A DNA stretch of 64,000 nt from Cololabis saira (taxonomy: Eukaryota > Chordata > Actinopteri > Beloniformes > Belonidae): the NCBI RefSeq assembly GCF_033807715.1, contig NC_084591.1, forward strand, positions 30,678,090 through 30,742,089, given 5' to 3'. Positions 12,226 to 22,919 of this stretch are shown in pieces. The translations under genes were made by a program, and so were the position numbers. The notes beneath the pieces are model-generated. The model searched no databases, had not been told where the DNA came from, and saw nothing but the letters and a program-made list of their open reading frames with translations. Position 1 is the first letter of the stretch. Every line of letters starts with the position of its first letter.

Positions 12226-15200
12226 ATTCACTGTGAGATCCAGTTACAGAGCTGTCCCATTGCTGTCACATTTCACTTCCTCTTCTCTCTGACCATGTTC
12301 TTCGCCCTTCGCTTTATGTCAATGAGTGATATTGCACAGCTGTTTCTCCGTGTTTACTCACTGCATCACCTTCTGGGAGAAGGAAAAGCAGGATGAGGAT
12401 AGATATAAGCCTATCATCTTAAGACACGGCTTTACATCACTTGTTGAGCAGTCACATCCCATGGATAGCTAAATGAAGCAAGCAGAGCGGAACTTGGAGA
12501 GGCTACAGAAAGACTGCTAAGTTTCCAACAGCATCTGGTCTGTTGCCAGGCCAGTATACAGCCTTTGGCATCCTACCATTTACCAAAGCTATTCAACCTT
12601 ATCACTCACCTACACAGAAACAAGGGAGAGGCATGTTTGGTGGAGTAGCAAATTCAAGCACAGGAGCAGGGTCAAAGAAGAAAGGATCATGGAATAAAAG
12701 AACATTAAGCCTTAAACAACATTTATAGTAGTAAAACTAATTTGTGTTACTGTTATTTCCTTAAAAAAAAAACCTAACATGATCTTGAGGAAGGGTAAGA
12801 AATGGATTTCTTTGATTTGTACAGCATTTTCTAGAGCAAGAAGTCACACAGATGAGCACTAATGATGATCGTTGCATCGTCTCTAATGCCAAAGTCAAGA
12901 GGTGGTGCCTTGTGTTTAACATATGAGTTTCATGTTGATAGAATATTTTTCTAAACATTTAAATGAGTGCAAATTTATTCCTTGACATAGCCGCACAAAA
13001 GACTAGGCGCAACATTGAAAGCTTATCTCCTTTCTACAACTGATTGGTACTGCTTTAATGAAAAGCCTGAATCACGGAAAGATATCTCATTCTTCCCATA
13101 TAAACATTAATTATGTTCCTCAGGTCTTCAGGTCTACATGCTATAATTTTCAAAAAAAGAACCCCCCCCACTCCCCTCGATGGATCCATAATGGGAGACT
13201 GGGAATGCAGCTTCTTAGTCTTTGGGAAACTGCAAGCTGTGTACTGTGAATACTATGCAATATGCAATACTTAGGCCATCCTGGTGAAATACCCATGAAT
13301 ACATACTAACCTGCTTGTAGCAGTCAGTTGCACACTTGAATTTATTTAGTATGCAACTAATTCAATTCAATTTAGCACACAGTCTGGGTAGTTTCAAGGG
13401 ATTGGAGGTTGTGCAATGGTTCACATTCTGCATATTGTGTACTACATTTAGGCAAAATTAGTAAACAGGAAGTTCCATACAGACTGGAAAATGGCCCTTG
13501 TTTGCTGAGTGCAGAACTAGCCACCAAGCAGGTACTATGCAAACGTATTTTCACGGTGATGTCGGGGTTAAGGAAAGAAAAGCCCACACACCGAAGGCAC
13601 GTTTCTACTAGGGGTAGTTCCCGATATATTTTTCGGGGCCTGGCCATTTGTGCGTGTCTCCAATACCAGGAATAACGCCGTAAAAGTGGCCTTCAAGGAA
13701 CGTTTACTGGGTGAAAAATGGCCCTTTACTAGGAGAGGCTCCTAAACTTTACTTACTTACTTACAAACATAAGTATTTTATCTGCCTTTCACATTACAAG
13801 ATGGGTTATGTGCCTATGTTACGTTGTAACATGTTGAACTAGAGTAAATGAGACAACGTACAGCAACCTGTCATGTGTGCCAGTTTGCCAGGTATACATT
13901 TAAACAGCTGGAGCTTTATTTGATAAAATTCTAACTTGTGATACTTTTAAAACAGTAAAATATGAAATGCATAAATCCAACAAGTTTCTTTCTCATCTTA
14001 CCAAATAGCATACAATTGACAGCACTGGAATTGTAATAGGTGTAAAGTCTATCATCTGGTTGACAAAGGTTTATCACAGGTCACTTATCACAGGGTTCTA
14101 GCCTCCATACTGCACCATACTATATTAACCAGTGGGGGGTGGAAGTACCAGTGACACTCAGTGGCAATCACCACAAGGGGAGCAATTATCATAACATTAA
14201 ATAGTGATAAACACCGCAGCACAGCGATCGTCAGAGCATCTGGGCTGTCGCCCCATCATCCGTCAAAACCACACCCGAGGCCAGGAGCAGTCATGTAGTG
14301 ATACATTACAATGGAAAGAAACAGGTGCTATCGTAGATTCTAATTACTTTGTTCTATCAATTATGTACAAATTCTTGCACGGCCTGGGGTGTACCACACA
14401 CTCCCTGCACCAGCTCAGCTGTAGCTGCATAGCATGCAGACTTTCCATTAGCCGTTTCTGTTGATCCCTTCTGATGACTAAAAAGACTTTATTTTCTACA
14501 GTGGCTTTTCAACACAGGTAGAATAATAAACATTAAAAAAAGAAAGGAAAAAAAAAACCATTTCACACACTATTGGCATTTGTCGCCTTAAATCCTCTCT
14601 GGTAAAAGGAGTGGGGTCTTTTGTCTTCCACTCAGCCCTGTGAGCATCGGTTTAGACACACAGGTGCACTGCTGTTTTGTGTTTTTAAGCTGTAACGGTC
14701 TTCCAGGCACTTGTGGTTTCTGCCTTTGTTTTGCACACTCCTCAGGTTTTCTCTTAGCTACTCAGTGCACAAGAACATGCTAATGAGGGGGTAAAAAGCT
14801 GCTTACAACCAGTTTTTTTTTCTCTCTGTATTTAACTTAGTGTTTGTCACTTGTACAAGGTATACATTTTTTTCACAGCAGGTCACATCTTTAAAACAGA
14901 AGCACATTCAGACAAAACCAGCTCCAACAATGGATTAATCATTGCTGAACTATGTTTTGTTTCTCTTTTCCTTCACCCTCTTTTTATTAAGCACTTTCAT
15001 AGCAAGATAATTATATATTATTTATTATTATGTATTATTATGAGTTATGGTTCAGCCTATGTCATTCAGCATATGTAGTTCAGCATGTGAGTGTCAAAAA
15101 GATAGATCAAATAAATAGTTTTGACGCTACAGTTTGTAGTTCGATTATATGGTTAGAGATTTTATCAAATTGTGCAACAATAAACACAGCAATCTTTCAC

Positions 15201-15780
15201 AGGCATAACTAATGGCTTACGGTTTCATGGCTTTGTGTGCCTAAAAAAGTTTTGCAGTTTTTCATAATAAACTTCAATTTACAAGGGAAGTTAGATAACA
15301 TGTCCAAGTACGACATTATTCTCCAAATTGTTGTTTTAAGGGGAGGAATTGCTCCGTAAGTTGTGTTTCTGTTTCTCAAACCAGAGCTGTTATGTCAGAG
15401 ATACAACTGTATTTTACTATTTTTATTTAAAATAGTAATTTCTGCCACATCAAACATCAGGAATTTTGTCGTTAAGGAAGGTAAAAAGTCGAGAACAAAG
15501 AGTACTGGGTCACTTGATATATAAGCTAGCTCATAAGTACAAGGGGAAAAATCCAAGACTGTGGAGATAAATGTTTCTCGAAGTATTTTAACAGATCTAT
15601 CCATAGCCAGTCATATCCTCTTTAATACAACCGATATCAACTGATGTCATTGAAGCGCCTCACTTAAAGCCTCCAGGCACCGCACCTGCCAGTGAGCTGC
15701 AGTCACAGACCGTTAACCTCAAGATCTAGAAGTGTTTGCAAGTCAACAAAGCTTAACACTCTGCCACTTTCTTCCTTTGA
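12222..15780. other. Intergenic DNA upstream of rag2
   Basis: No open frame here has recognisable content. The last few hundred bases before 15840 probably include the rag2 promoter region. No transposon boundary could be defined. Confidence 0.5.
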
Positions 15781-15813
15781 CAAGTTAAAGCTGGATTAAG
15801 AGTTCCTAAGCTT

Positions 15814-15821
15814 CATATAAG
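15814..15821 (+). promoter_or_regulatory. Candidate rag2 TATA-like element
   Basis: CATATAAG lies about 60 bp before the end of the presumed non-coding first exon of rag2. It is the best TATA-like match in that position, but weak. Transcription would start near 15840-15850 if it is used. Confidence 0.3.
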
Positions 15822-15844
15822 TGACTGAAAGATTCCCACTAAAG

Positions 15845-15880
15845 TGAGCTCAGGGTCCACATCCTGCCACTGGACTCAAG
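15845..15880 (+). other. rag2: Presumed rag2 5'UTR exon (5' end uncertain)
   Basis: TGGACTCAAG at 15871-15880 is followed by GTAAGAAAG, a strong donor. The next strong acceptor in the right place is TTTTGACGCAG ending at 16714, 14 bases before the rag2 start codon. RAG2 genes typically have non-coding 5' exons spliced to a single coding exon. The 5' end of this exon is a guess. Confidence 0.55.
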
Positions 15881-16728
15881 GTAAGAAAGATAAATGTTGT
15901 ACCACTATCTCAACCAGAAAAGGATCTGTTCTTATACTTTTTTAATCGCTCAAGTTACTCTCTAAAATACTTTTCAGTTAAATTGAACTTAATTTCAAGA
16001 TAAGGTGCACATTAATTAATTCTCATGTTACTACATGAGCTCAAAAATGTTTCTATTAGCTGTACATTTAGCCATTGCGTGACCCTTTTATGGTGGATGT
16101 GAAGCTCTAATTATGAAGATATAAAGTTTAAATTTTAAGTTATATTTGGATATTAATATATACAGTAAAAGAGAGCATGTATGGGAGCCATTTTAATTTA
16201 TTTGCTTATTTCTGTGAATATTTCTAAATTTTTCTTGATGTTTGATTTTGGAAATTTTAAAAACGTAGCATTGCTTTGTTTGGCAAATAGGAGGATGCAG
16301 GCAGACATCAGACAGCATGAAATGCAGTTAAAAAAAATAGTACAGTAAGTTCATGTACAACCATGTTAGTATAGGTGGGTGTGTCTGTAGAATAGCTTCA
16401 GTGCTTGTAAATAATTTTGTATTTGTATCGTTCATATTTTTGTAGTGTACTATGTATTATATATCAGTATAATGCTGTATCTGCAGTCAGAATTAATGTC
16501 ATGATTCATTAAACTAATGAAAAACAGAGAAGTGCATTAAGTATAGAAGATAATGCATTGCCTTTATAAGAGTATAGAGCATCCTGGGAAAAATGGGCAC
16601 TGTGGTTGTTCACATGTAATAAACAGGAAGCAGAAATTTAAAACACCCGAATGAAAACAAACAACAGCTGACTGCTACATTGTGTTTGTCTGTCTGGTTG
16701 TTGTTTTGACGCAGGCACCTGCTGGATC

Positions 16729-18330
16729 ATGAGTCTGCAACCATTAACTCCAGTGAACTGTGCAGGGCTCCTGCAGGCCGGCTGCTCTCTGCTGCAGCTG
16801 GATGGTGAAGTTCTCCTGTTTGGCCAGAAGGGCTGGCCCAAGCGCTCCTGTCCAACAGGGATATTTGGCGTGCGATTTAAAAAGGATGAGATAAAGCTGA
16901 GGCCCATCTCCTTTTCCAATGACTCATGCTACCTCCCTCCACTGCGCTGTCCAGCCGTCTGTCGCCTCGATCCCTATGACGGGCTTCCAGAGAGTTATCT
17001 CATCCATGGTGGCCGAACGCCAAACAATGAGATCTCTTCAAGCTTGTACCTGCTGACCACAGACAGCCATGGCTGCAATCGCAAATTAACACTTAGGTGC
17101 AAAGAGAAGGACCTCGTGGGAGAGGTGCCAGGAGCTAGATATGGTCACACAATGAGCATGGTTCAAAGCCATGGGAAGACAGCTTGTGTGATGTTTGGGG
17201 GTAGGTCCTACATGCCTGCTGGAGAGCGAACCACAGAGAGTTGGAACAGTGTCATTGACTGTCCTCCTCAGGTTTTCCTGTTTGACCTGGAGTTTGGGTG
17301 CTCTTCTGCTCACTCTTTACCTGAACTCAGTGATGGACAGTCCTTCCACTTGGCCCTTGCCCGAGGGGACTGTGTTTATTTCATCGGAGGTCACTCACTG
17401 ACCTCCGATTCACGTCCACCTCGGCTCTTTTGTCTCCGTGTCAAGCTCTTGCAGGGTAACCCCTTGCTGTCATGTGAAACCCTAGACACAGGTTTATCCA
17501 TCTCGAGTGCCATCATCACTCGTACGGGTCCCACTCACAGATACATCGTCTTAGGTGGATATCAGTCAGACTCACAGAAGAGGATGGAGTGCAACACAAT
17601 CATTCTGGATGAGAAAGGGATCCACTTTGAGACCCTACAACCGCCTAATTGGACTCCAGATGTCATCCATAGTCGTACATGGTTTGGTGGCAGCACTGGG
17701 GAAGGATGCATCCTACTTGGTGTGCCCACAGAGGGAAGGCCATCCCAAACGGATGTGCATTATTTCTATCAAGTGAGCTTCCAGTCAGAGGGAGAATGCA
17801 TTGAAGATGACGGAGCCCAGGCTTGCAGCCAGGAGTCGACTGATTATGAAAATTCGACTCCTCTTGAGGACTCTGAGGAGCTCTACTTTGGTCGTGAGCC
17901 ACATGAGCTGGAAGGCAGCAGCGATGAAGAGTGTGACACTTACAATGAACAAGATCAGGAGGATGAATCCCAAACAGGCTACTGGATCAAATGCTGCCTT
18001 AGTTGCCAAGTGGACCCAAACACATGGGAGCCGTACTACTCCACTGAGCTCCACCGGCCAGCCATGATCTTCTGCTCCAGAGGGGAGGGGGGGCACTGGG
18101 TGCACGCACAGTGCATGGAGCTGTCTGAGACCCTGCTGCTCAGATTCTCGCAAGGCAGCAAAAAGTACTTCTGTTTGGACCATGGAGGCTTGCCCTACCA
18201 GGAAATGACCCCACCTCGGCAGATAATCCCCCTGAAGCGCACCCCCATGAAGGTCAAGGGCAGAAAAACCCCGATGACAATCAAAATGTCCCCAGCTAAA
18301 AAACGCTTTTTCAAAAGGCTTTTTGACTAA
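16729..18330 (+). CDS. rag2: V(D)J recombination-activating protein 2
   Basis: RAG2 is the regulatory partner of the RAG1 recombinase, working in nuclei of developing lymphocytes. The 533-codon frame is uninterrupted, as expected for the single coding exon of this family. Residues about 1-350 are the six-bladed kelch-like propeller (for example FGQKGWPKRSCPTG at 31-44, GARYGHTM at 135-142, and the repeated Gly-Gly pairs at 157-158, 220-221 and 276-277). Residues about 355-418 form the acidic hinge (EDSEE, SSDEE, DQEDE). Residues about 418-487 are the PHD finger that reads H3K4me3, with its Cys/His ligands and the conserved Trp in GHWVHAQC (W457). The tail is basic. The start is the first ATG after an acceptor at 16714. 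It is convergent with rag1. Nothing suggests damage. Confidence 0.98.
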   Translation: MSLQPLTPVNCAGLLQAGCSLLQLDGEVLLFGQKGWPKRSCPTGIFGVRFKKDEIKLRPISFSNDSCYLPPLRCPAVCRLDPYDGLPESYLIHGGRTPNNEISSSLYLLTTDSHGCNRKLTLRCKEKDLVGEVPGARYGHTMSMVQSHGKTACVMFGGRSYMPAGERTTESWNSVIDCPPQVFLFDLEFGCSSAHSLPELSDGQSFHLALARGDCVYFIGGHSLTSDSRPPRLFCLRVKLLQGNPLLSCETLDTGLSISSAIITRTGPTHRYIVLGGYQSDSQKRMECNTIILDEKGIHFETLQPPNWTPDVIHSRTWFGGSTGEGCILLGVPTEGRPSQTDVHYFYQVSFQSEGECIEDDGAQACSQESTDYENSTPLEDSEELYFGREPHELEGSSDEECDTYNEQDQEDESQTGYWIKCCLSCQVDPNTWEPYYSTELHRPAMIFCSRGEGGHWVHAQCMELSETLLLRFSQGSKKYFCLDHGGLPYQEMTPPRQIIPLKRTPMKVKGRKTPMTIKMSPAKKRFFKRLFD

Positions 18331-18517
18331 CTCAAATGTTCTTCATGATGTATATAGATGGTCGCCGTTAAGGTTGATTTCTTTGTTAAGAACTTTATTT
18401 GTTTGCGTTTAATGGATAAGACAATGACGAAAAGTGGTACGTGTTTATTTCTTTAACGTAATGAATTGTAATAACATGCATGCCAGTTGCTTCTTTTCAT
18501 GAAGATTTTGCGACCAC

Positions 18518-18721
18518 AATAAAAAGAAAAAAAAAGTGGCTAAAATATTATTTCTTGGTTCTAAATGTTTGTTGATCATTTTTCTGTATTTTGTCAAGTA
18601 GGCTTTTATTTCCCAGTCTGTTAAGGCCCAGTCTGGGTTCGTTCTATGTACTTCTCTCATTAAGATTAAACGTGTTCTTTTTAAACCAATGTTTGTTGAC
18701 AATAAAAAATTTCTTAATAAA
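18518..18721 (+). terminator. Candidate rag2 polyadenylation signals
   Basis: AATAAA occurs at 18518-18523, 18701-18706 and 18716-18721, all within 400 bases of the rag2 stop. The pair near 18701-18721 is followed by T-rich sequence. Which one is used cannot be told from sequence. Confidence 0.5.
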
Positions 18722-18854
18722 GATCATCTTTTCTTACTCGTTTTTATTGTTAATGTTTTTTTAGCTAGAATCTGAAAATAAAAAATATTTATGTATATTA
18801 CCATTACTTAAAAAATAAGTGTGGGTTTTCTAGAAAGGGAGAGAGGGATAATGA

Positions 18855-18896
18855 GTGCGTGTGTGTGTGTGCGCGCGCTCGTGCGTGCATGTGTGC
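18855..18896 (+). repeat. GT/GC alternating purine-pyrimidine microsatellite
   Basis: A run of GT units followed by GCGCGC and GTGC units just downstream of rag2. This composition can adopt left-handed DNA. Confidence 0.9.
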
Positions 18897-19966
18897 TAAA
18901 GAAGCAGCAATAATTAATTTCTAACTTATTTAAGTGTAAACAGGCTACACTATGTGGTGGCAGACTCACCATGACAACAAACAGCAGGATTGACAAAGAT
19001 AACTTGATGAAGCAGCATTTCACGCCACTCCTCTCCCTCACATGCACACAACACTTTCTGGTTCTGATCCCATGTGAAAGTGCCAATCGGTCAGAGGCCA
19101 AGCCTTACATTAAAGTAGATGTGAGGGAACTAAATGCAGATTCAACAGAAAATGCCTCTTATTTTATAGAATAAAAATGTTGAGAGGCAAACATCTTACT
19201 ATTAATGACATAAATGTAGATATGTGAATCGTTGGCTAAAACACAAAAAAAGTATAAAGTGATGAATACAAATGTAAGGCAATTTACATTTGTATTCATC
19301 ACTTTATAATTTTTTTGTGTTTTGTGTTTTTAGCCACATTCTCAACAGAAATATATACAGAGAATTTTTATATTTTTTCATAAATAAACCACCCATCTTG
19401 ACTTATAGCATCTCTCCCCACCACAGGCATGATGCTGAATCAAAATGATCACGACAACCTACTTTTTTTTTCACATCTTGTCTTTAATAAGACTTTGTCA
19501 GGCCAGGGATGACAGCGTACAGAAAGCTGCTGGTTACATGGCTGCTAATGGAACTTCACAAGGCTGGCAGGAATTCAATCCTGATTTGCCTTGCTGACAA
19601 AAATGTCACGTTTTGTCAAAAACACAAGCTGAGATTTAAGTGGACAGCTCAGCAGTTTAAACTGGAACTGACATGGAAGTGTTACCAGAGGGGAAGAAAG
19701 AAAAGTTGGAAGAAAGAGAGAGAAGATAGAAATTTTAGGAAAAATAGGTCACCTCTTTCTACGTGAGTACTCTGGAAGACTTATAACGTGATCTTATTAT
19801 CTTATCACTGTCAAATCAATAAATGATGCGGTAGAAGAAGGCAGTCAAAGGCTGAATAGTCTGAAATATATTGTAAATCATTCAAGCTAGTTAGCTGACC
19901 ACGTCCTTAAGTGAACAATTGAAAGATAAAATAAAATGTATACAATATCCCTCGCAGGAATTACTG
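18897..19966. other. rag2-rag1 intergenic DNA
   Basis: No gene is supported. It holds the long hairpin at 19232-19336 and otherwise nothing recognised. Confidence 0.6.
19232..19336. repeat. Long inverted repeat (arms about 46-53 bp)
   Basis: The left arm (about 19232-19277) includes AAAGTGATGAATACAAATG. After a loop of about six bases the right arm (about 19284-19336) gives the inverted copy, CATTTGTATTCATCACTTT, and continues to pair through the A-rich/T-rich part to TTGGCTAAA versus TTTAGCCA. Only a few bulges occur. It may be a small MITE or a foldback; no target-site duplication was found. Confidence 0.9.
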
Positions 19967-20730
19967 AAGGCAAGGCAAGGCAAGTTTATTTGTATAGCAC
20001 AATTCAACACAAGGTAATTCAAAGTGCTTTACATCAACATTAAAAGCAGCAAGACCCAATTAAACAGTGAATAAGGAATAAAATGATAAGAAAAGAGGTA
20101 AAATAATAAAAAGCACAAGTTGTTAAAAAGTAAGGGCAGTAGAGTACAGCAGGTAAGTATTTAATTTAAGAGTACGCTTCAGTAAACCGTAATGTTTTTA
20201 GGCCTGATTTAAAGGAGCTGACAGTTGGAGCAGACCTCAGGTCTACAGGAAGTTTGTTCCACCGGTGAGGAGCAGAATAACTGAACGCTGCCTCACCTTG
20301 CTTGGTTCTGGTTCTGGAACCACAACAAACCAGATCCAGATGAACCTCAGGGGTCTGGGAGCTTCATAGGAACTAACAGATCAACCATGTATTTTGGTCC
20401 AAGACCATTCAGGTCTTTGTAGACCAGCAATAATATTTTAAACTCTATCCTTTGACTCACTGGAAGCCAGTGTAGTGATTTCATGACCGGTGTAATGTGG
20501 TCCAGTTTCCTGGTGTTTGTAAGGACTCTGGCGGCAGCGTTCTGGATCAGCTGCAGCTGCCTGATTGATTTCTTGTTAAGGCCTGTAAAGATGCCATTGC
20601 AATAATCCAACCTACTGAAAATGAATGCATGAATACGTTTTTCCATGTCTTGTTTAGACAGAAACCCCTTAATTCTAGCAATGTTTTTCAGGTGGTAATA
20701 GGCAAGTACCTTTTTGAATTCCCTTTCAAT
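19967..20730 (-). repeat. 5'-truncated LINE 3' end (L2/Rex-like), copy B
   Basis: Read on the minus strand, this begins with the end of a reverse-transcriptase ORF. The frame 20347-20646 contains SRLDYCNGIFTGL, QLIQNAAARVLT and HWLPVSQRIEFKILLL, hallmark blocks of the RT C-terminal region of L2/CR1-like LINEs. It ends with the CAAGG-rich 3' tail at 19967-19990. Upstream of 20646 the same protein continues in frame (YYHLKNIARIKGF) to about 20700, where the element is truncated. Copy A at 1703-2652 is a second, more damaged member. Confidence 0.85.
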
Positions 20731-22919
20731 CTAAAACAATCCAAAATCTATTATTAGATAATAAGGTGTTAACTTTTGTTAAAACAAAGTGTGTTAATTA
20801 ATGTTAAGACTTGGGAAACTTGACCTAAATCAAAACAAATTGGTATTTTAAGCCTCTGGCCAGAATCTAAAATGCAATTCCACTTAAGTGGTAATGTGTA
20901 TCGGCTCACTACAGAAACAACAAGGTAACTTGAAACTAAATTTTGATGACAAAAAAGTTGCCACTCTCATCAAAAATCTAATACATTAAGTCTTGCTTCC
21001 AAAAATAAATGTAGTCTACCCAAATTTATTTTATAAATACATAAATGATGATTGATTAATTATGTATGTGAAATTGTGACTAAAAATAAAAAGTCAAGTC
21101 CATTTTTCAAGTGTTTTTCTCTGTTTTCATAATATATTTTTCCCTATTCCTCTGTCGTGTTCATGTTTCTCCATCGGCCATCTAACAAATCATTATTTTT
21201 CATAATTTTATTCAACTAATTTTATTTATTAAGAAGATTGAAGTCAAAGGTGCTGCCTACCAGGGGCCTAAATTCTGTAAAAAGGATCAAACTTAATAAA
21301 ACCCACCAGAAGTTGAAGTCAGATTTTATCTTTATTTGATACAATTGATTCATGTACAAAAACTACAAAAGATCATCATCCATTCAAGTAACTTGTCAAT
21401 AAAAAGGTTGCATTGCTGTGTGAAGATACAATAGTTAAAACAATGTGAAAAATTACTGTAGCTGAGCTTTTATGTAACATTTTACATGTAAAATGTAAAT
21501 GTAAAATGAATCACCAGAGAAAGTCTTATGCAATCTCCAAAAACAGTTCACCTGTTATTTAGTGTATATAAAAGCATAAAATAAAGAAATACACTGTGAA
21601 ATGTGAGCAAGTGGAATATGGTGACTCATCCATCATCCATTAGTCTGAAAATGCAATTCATTATGGTAAAAACAGACATGAGACAAGTTGGAGTGAAATG
21701 CACAGTAGAAATTGTGTTATTGCTGGACTCTGACAACCATCCAATGAAATGCTAATATTTCATCTCAGTCATACAGTTAAACTTGTGACAGTAAAATAAA
21801 ATCAAGCATTCAATCAAATCTGAAAACAAAATTGCCCGTCACAATTTTAAATGGTGAGGCAAGAAAAAGACAATGCAATCAATCAATCAAATAAATAAAG
21901 TTGCCAACAAATCGGTTCACATCAGATGTTATGGCTCCTCCCCAGCTCTCTCCTCCGTCAACGGTGGCAGTGAAAAAACACACGCCTAAGGAATAGAGTC
22001 AGGCTACACAGGAGAGTTAAAAAAAAAAGCCCTGAATGACAAAGTTCATGGGGTATTAAGCCCTGAAATGGACCATACTGCATTTTCATATAAAAAAAAA
22101 GTTCAGTAAATGCTTACTTTAGAAGAAATTTTCAAATATAAGTATCATTCTCCAAGGTGCAAAAACTAAAGGAGATGAGAAAAAAAATGTTTCAAAGTGA
22201 CCTGGCATCTATTTTGGCCCTCAGGGACCCTGCGATGAAGCACTAAAGTAATCTTCTTCAGTGGGCACTCATGAAACAAAGAACATTTGGGTCTCTGTGA
22301 TTGCATTTTCCACCAGCTGAAATGATATATTAATGCAGTGGCCACAAATGTAGTCTTTTTAACACAATTTCCCTCCATGACTTACAGCTCTTTCATCTGT
22401 TTCCATAAATATCCCCTCTGTATAAATTCATAAATGTGTCATACCCTTGCAATACAATAAAATGCACCATATTTCACAGGCGGCAAAGATTTTTTTTTTA
22501 AAAAGGAGTGGGGAAAAGAAGAAAAGGGGAATTTGCTTTCACAGTAACTTCTTCTGCCGTCCCATTTTTGAACTGCTATAGCTGATAATTAACTAAATGG
22601 GACAATTCAAAGATAAGAAAATTTAAATCAAGTAAAAGGAGAAATAGCAATTATTTAACACAATTTCAAAAAATGTTCTTTTCAAGTGGAAAACATTGGT
22701 TACTTAAGGGAACATGTTTTCTAGTTTCAAACAATTAACATACTTCAAATTAAATACTGGAAAGAAAAAAAAAACATTCAAAATATTGAGACCAACTCTG
22801 TTTCAGTATTATTCTAAGCATTAATCACTATAAAAATACAATATATAAGAATAAAGGCAACGGTCAGATCAGATAACCCTCTGGAAATCAATTAAATGTT
22901 AAGGAAGCAAAAGGAAAAA
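20731..22919. other. rag2-rag1 gap and probable rag1 3'UTR
   Basis: No gene on either strand. Read on the minus strand from 22919 downwards this is the likely rag1 3'UTR. Candidate minus-strand AATAAA signals include the one at 21331-21336, which would give a 3'UTR of about 1.6 kb. The exact end is not determinable from sequence. Confidence 0.45.
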
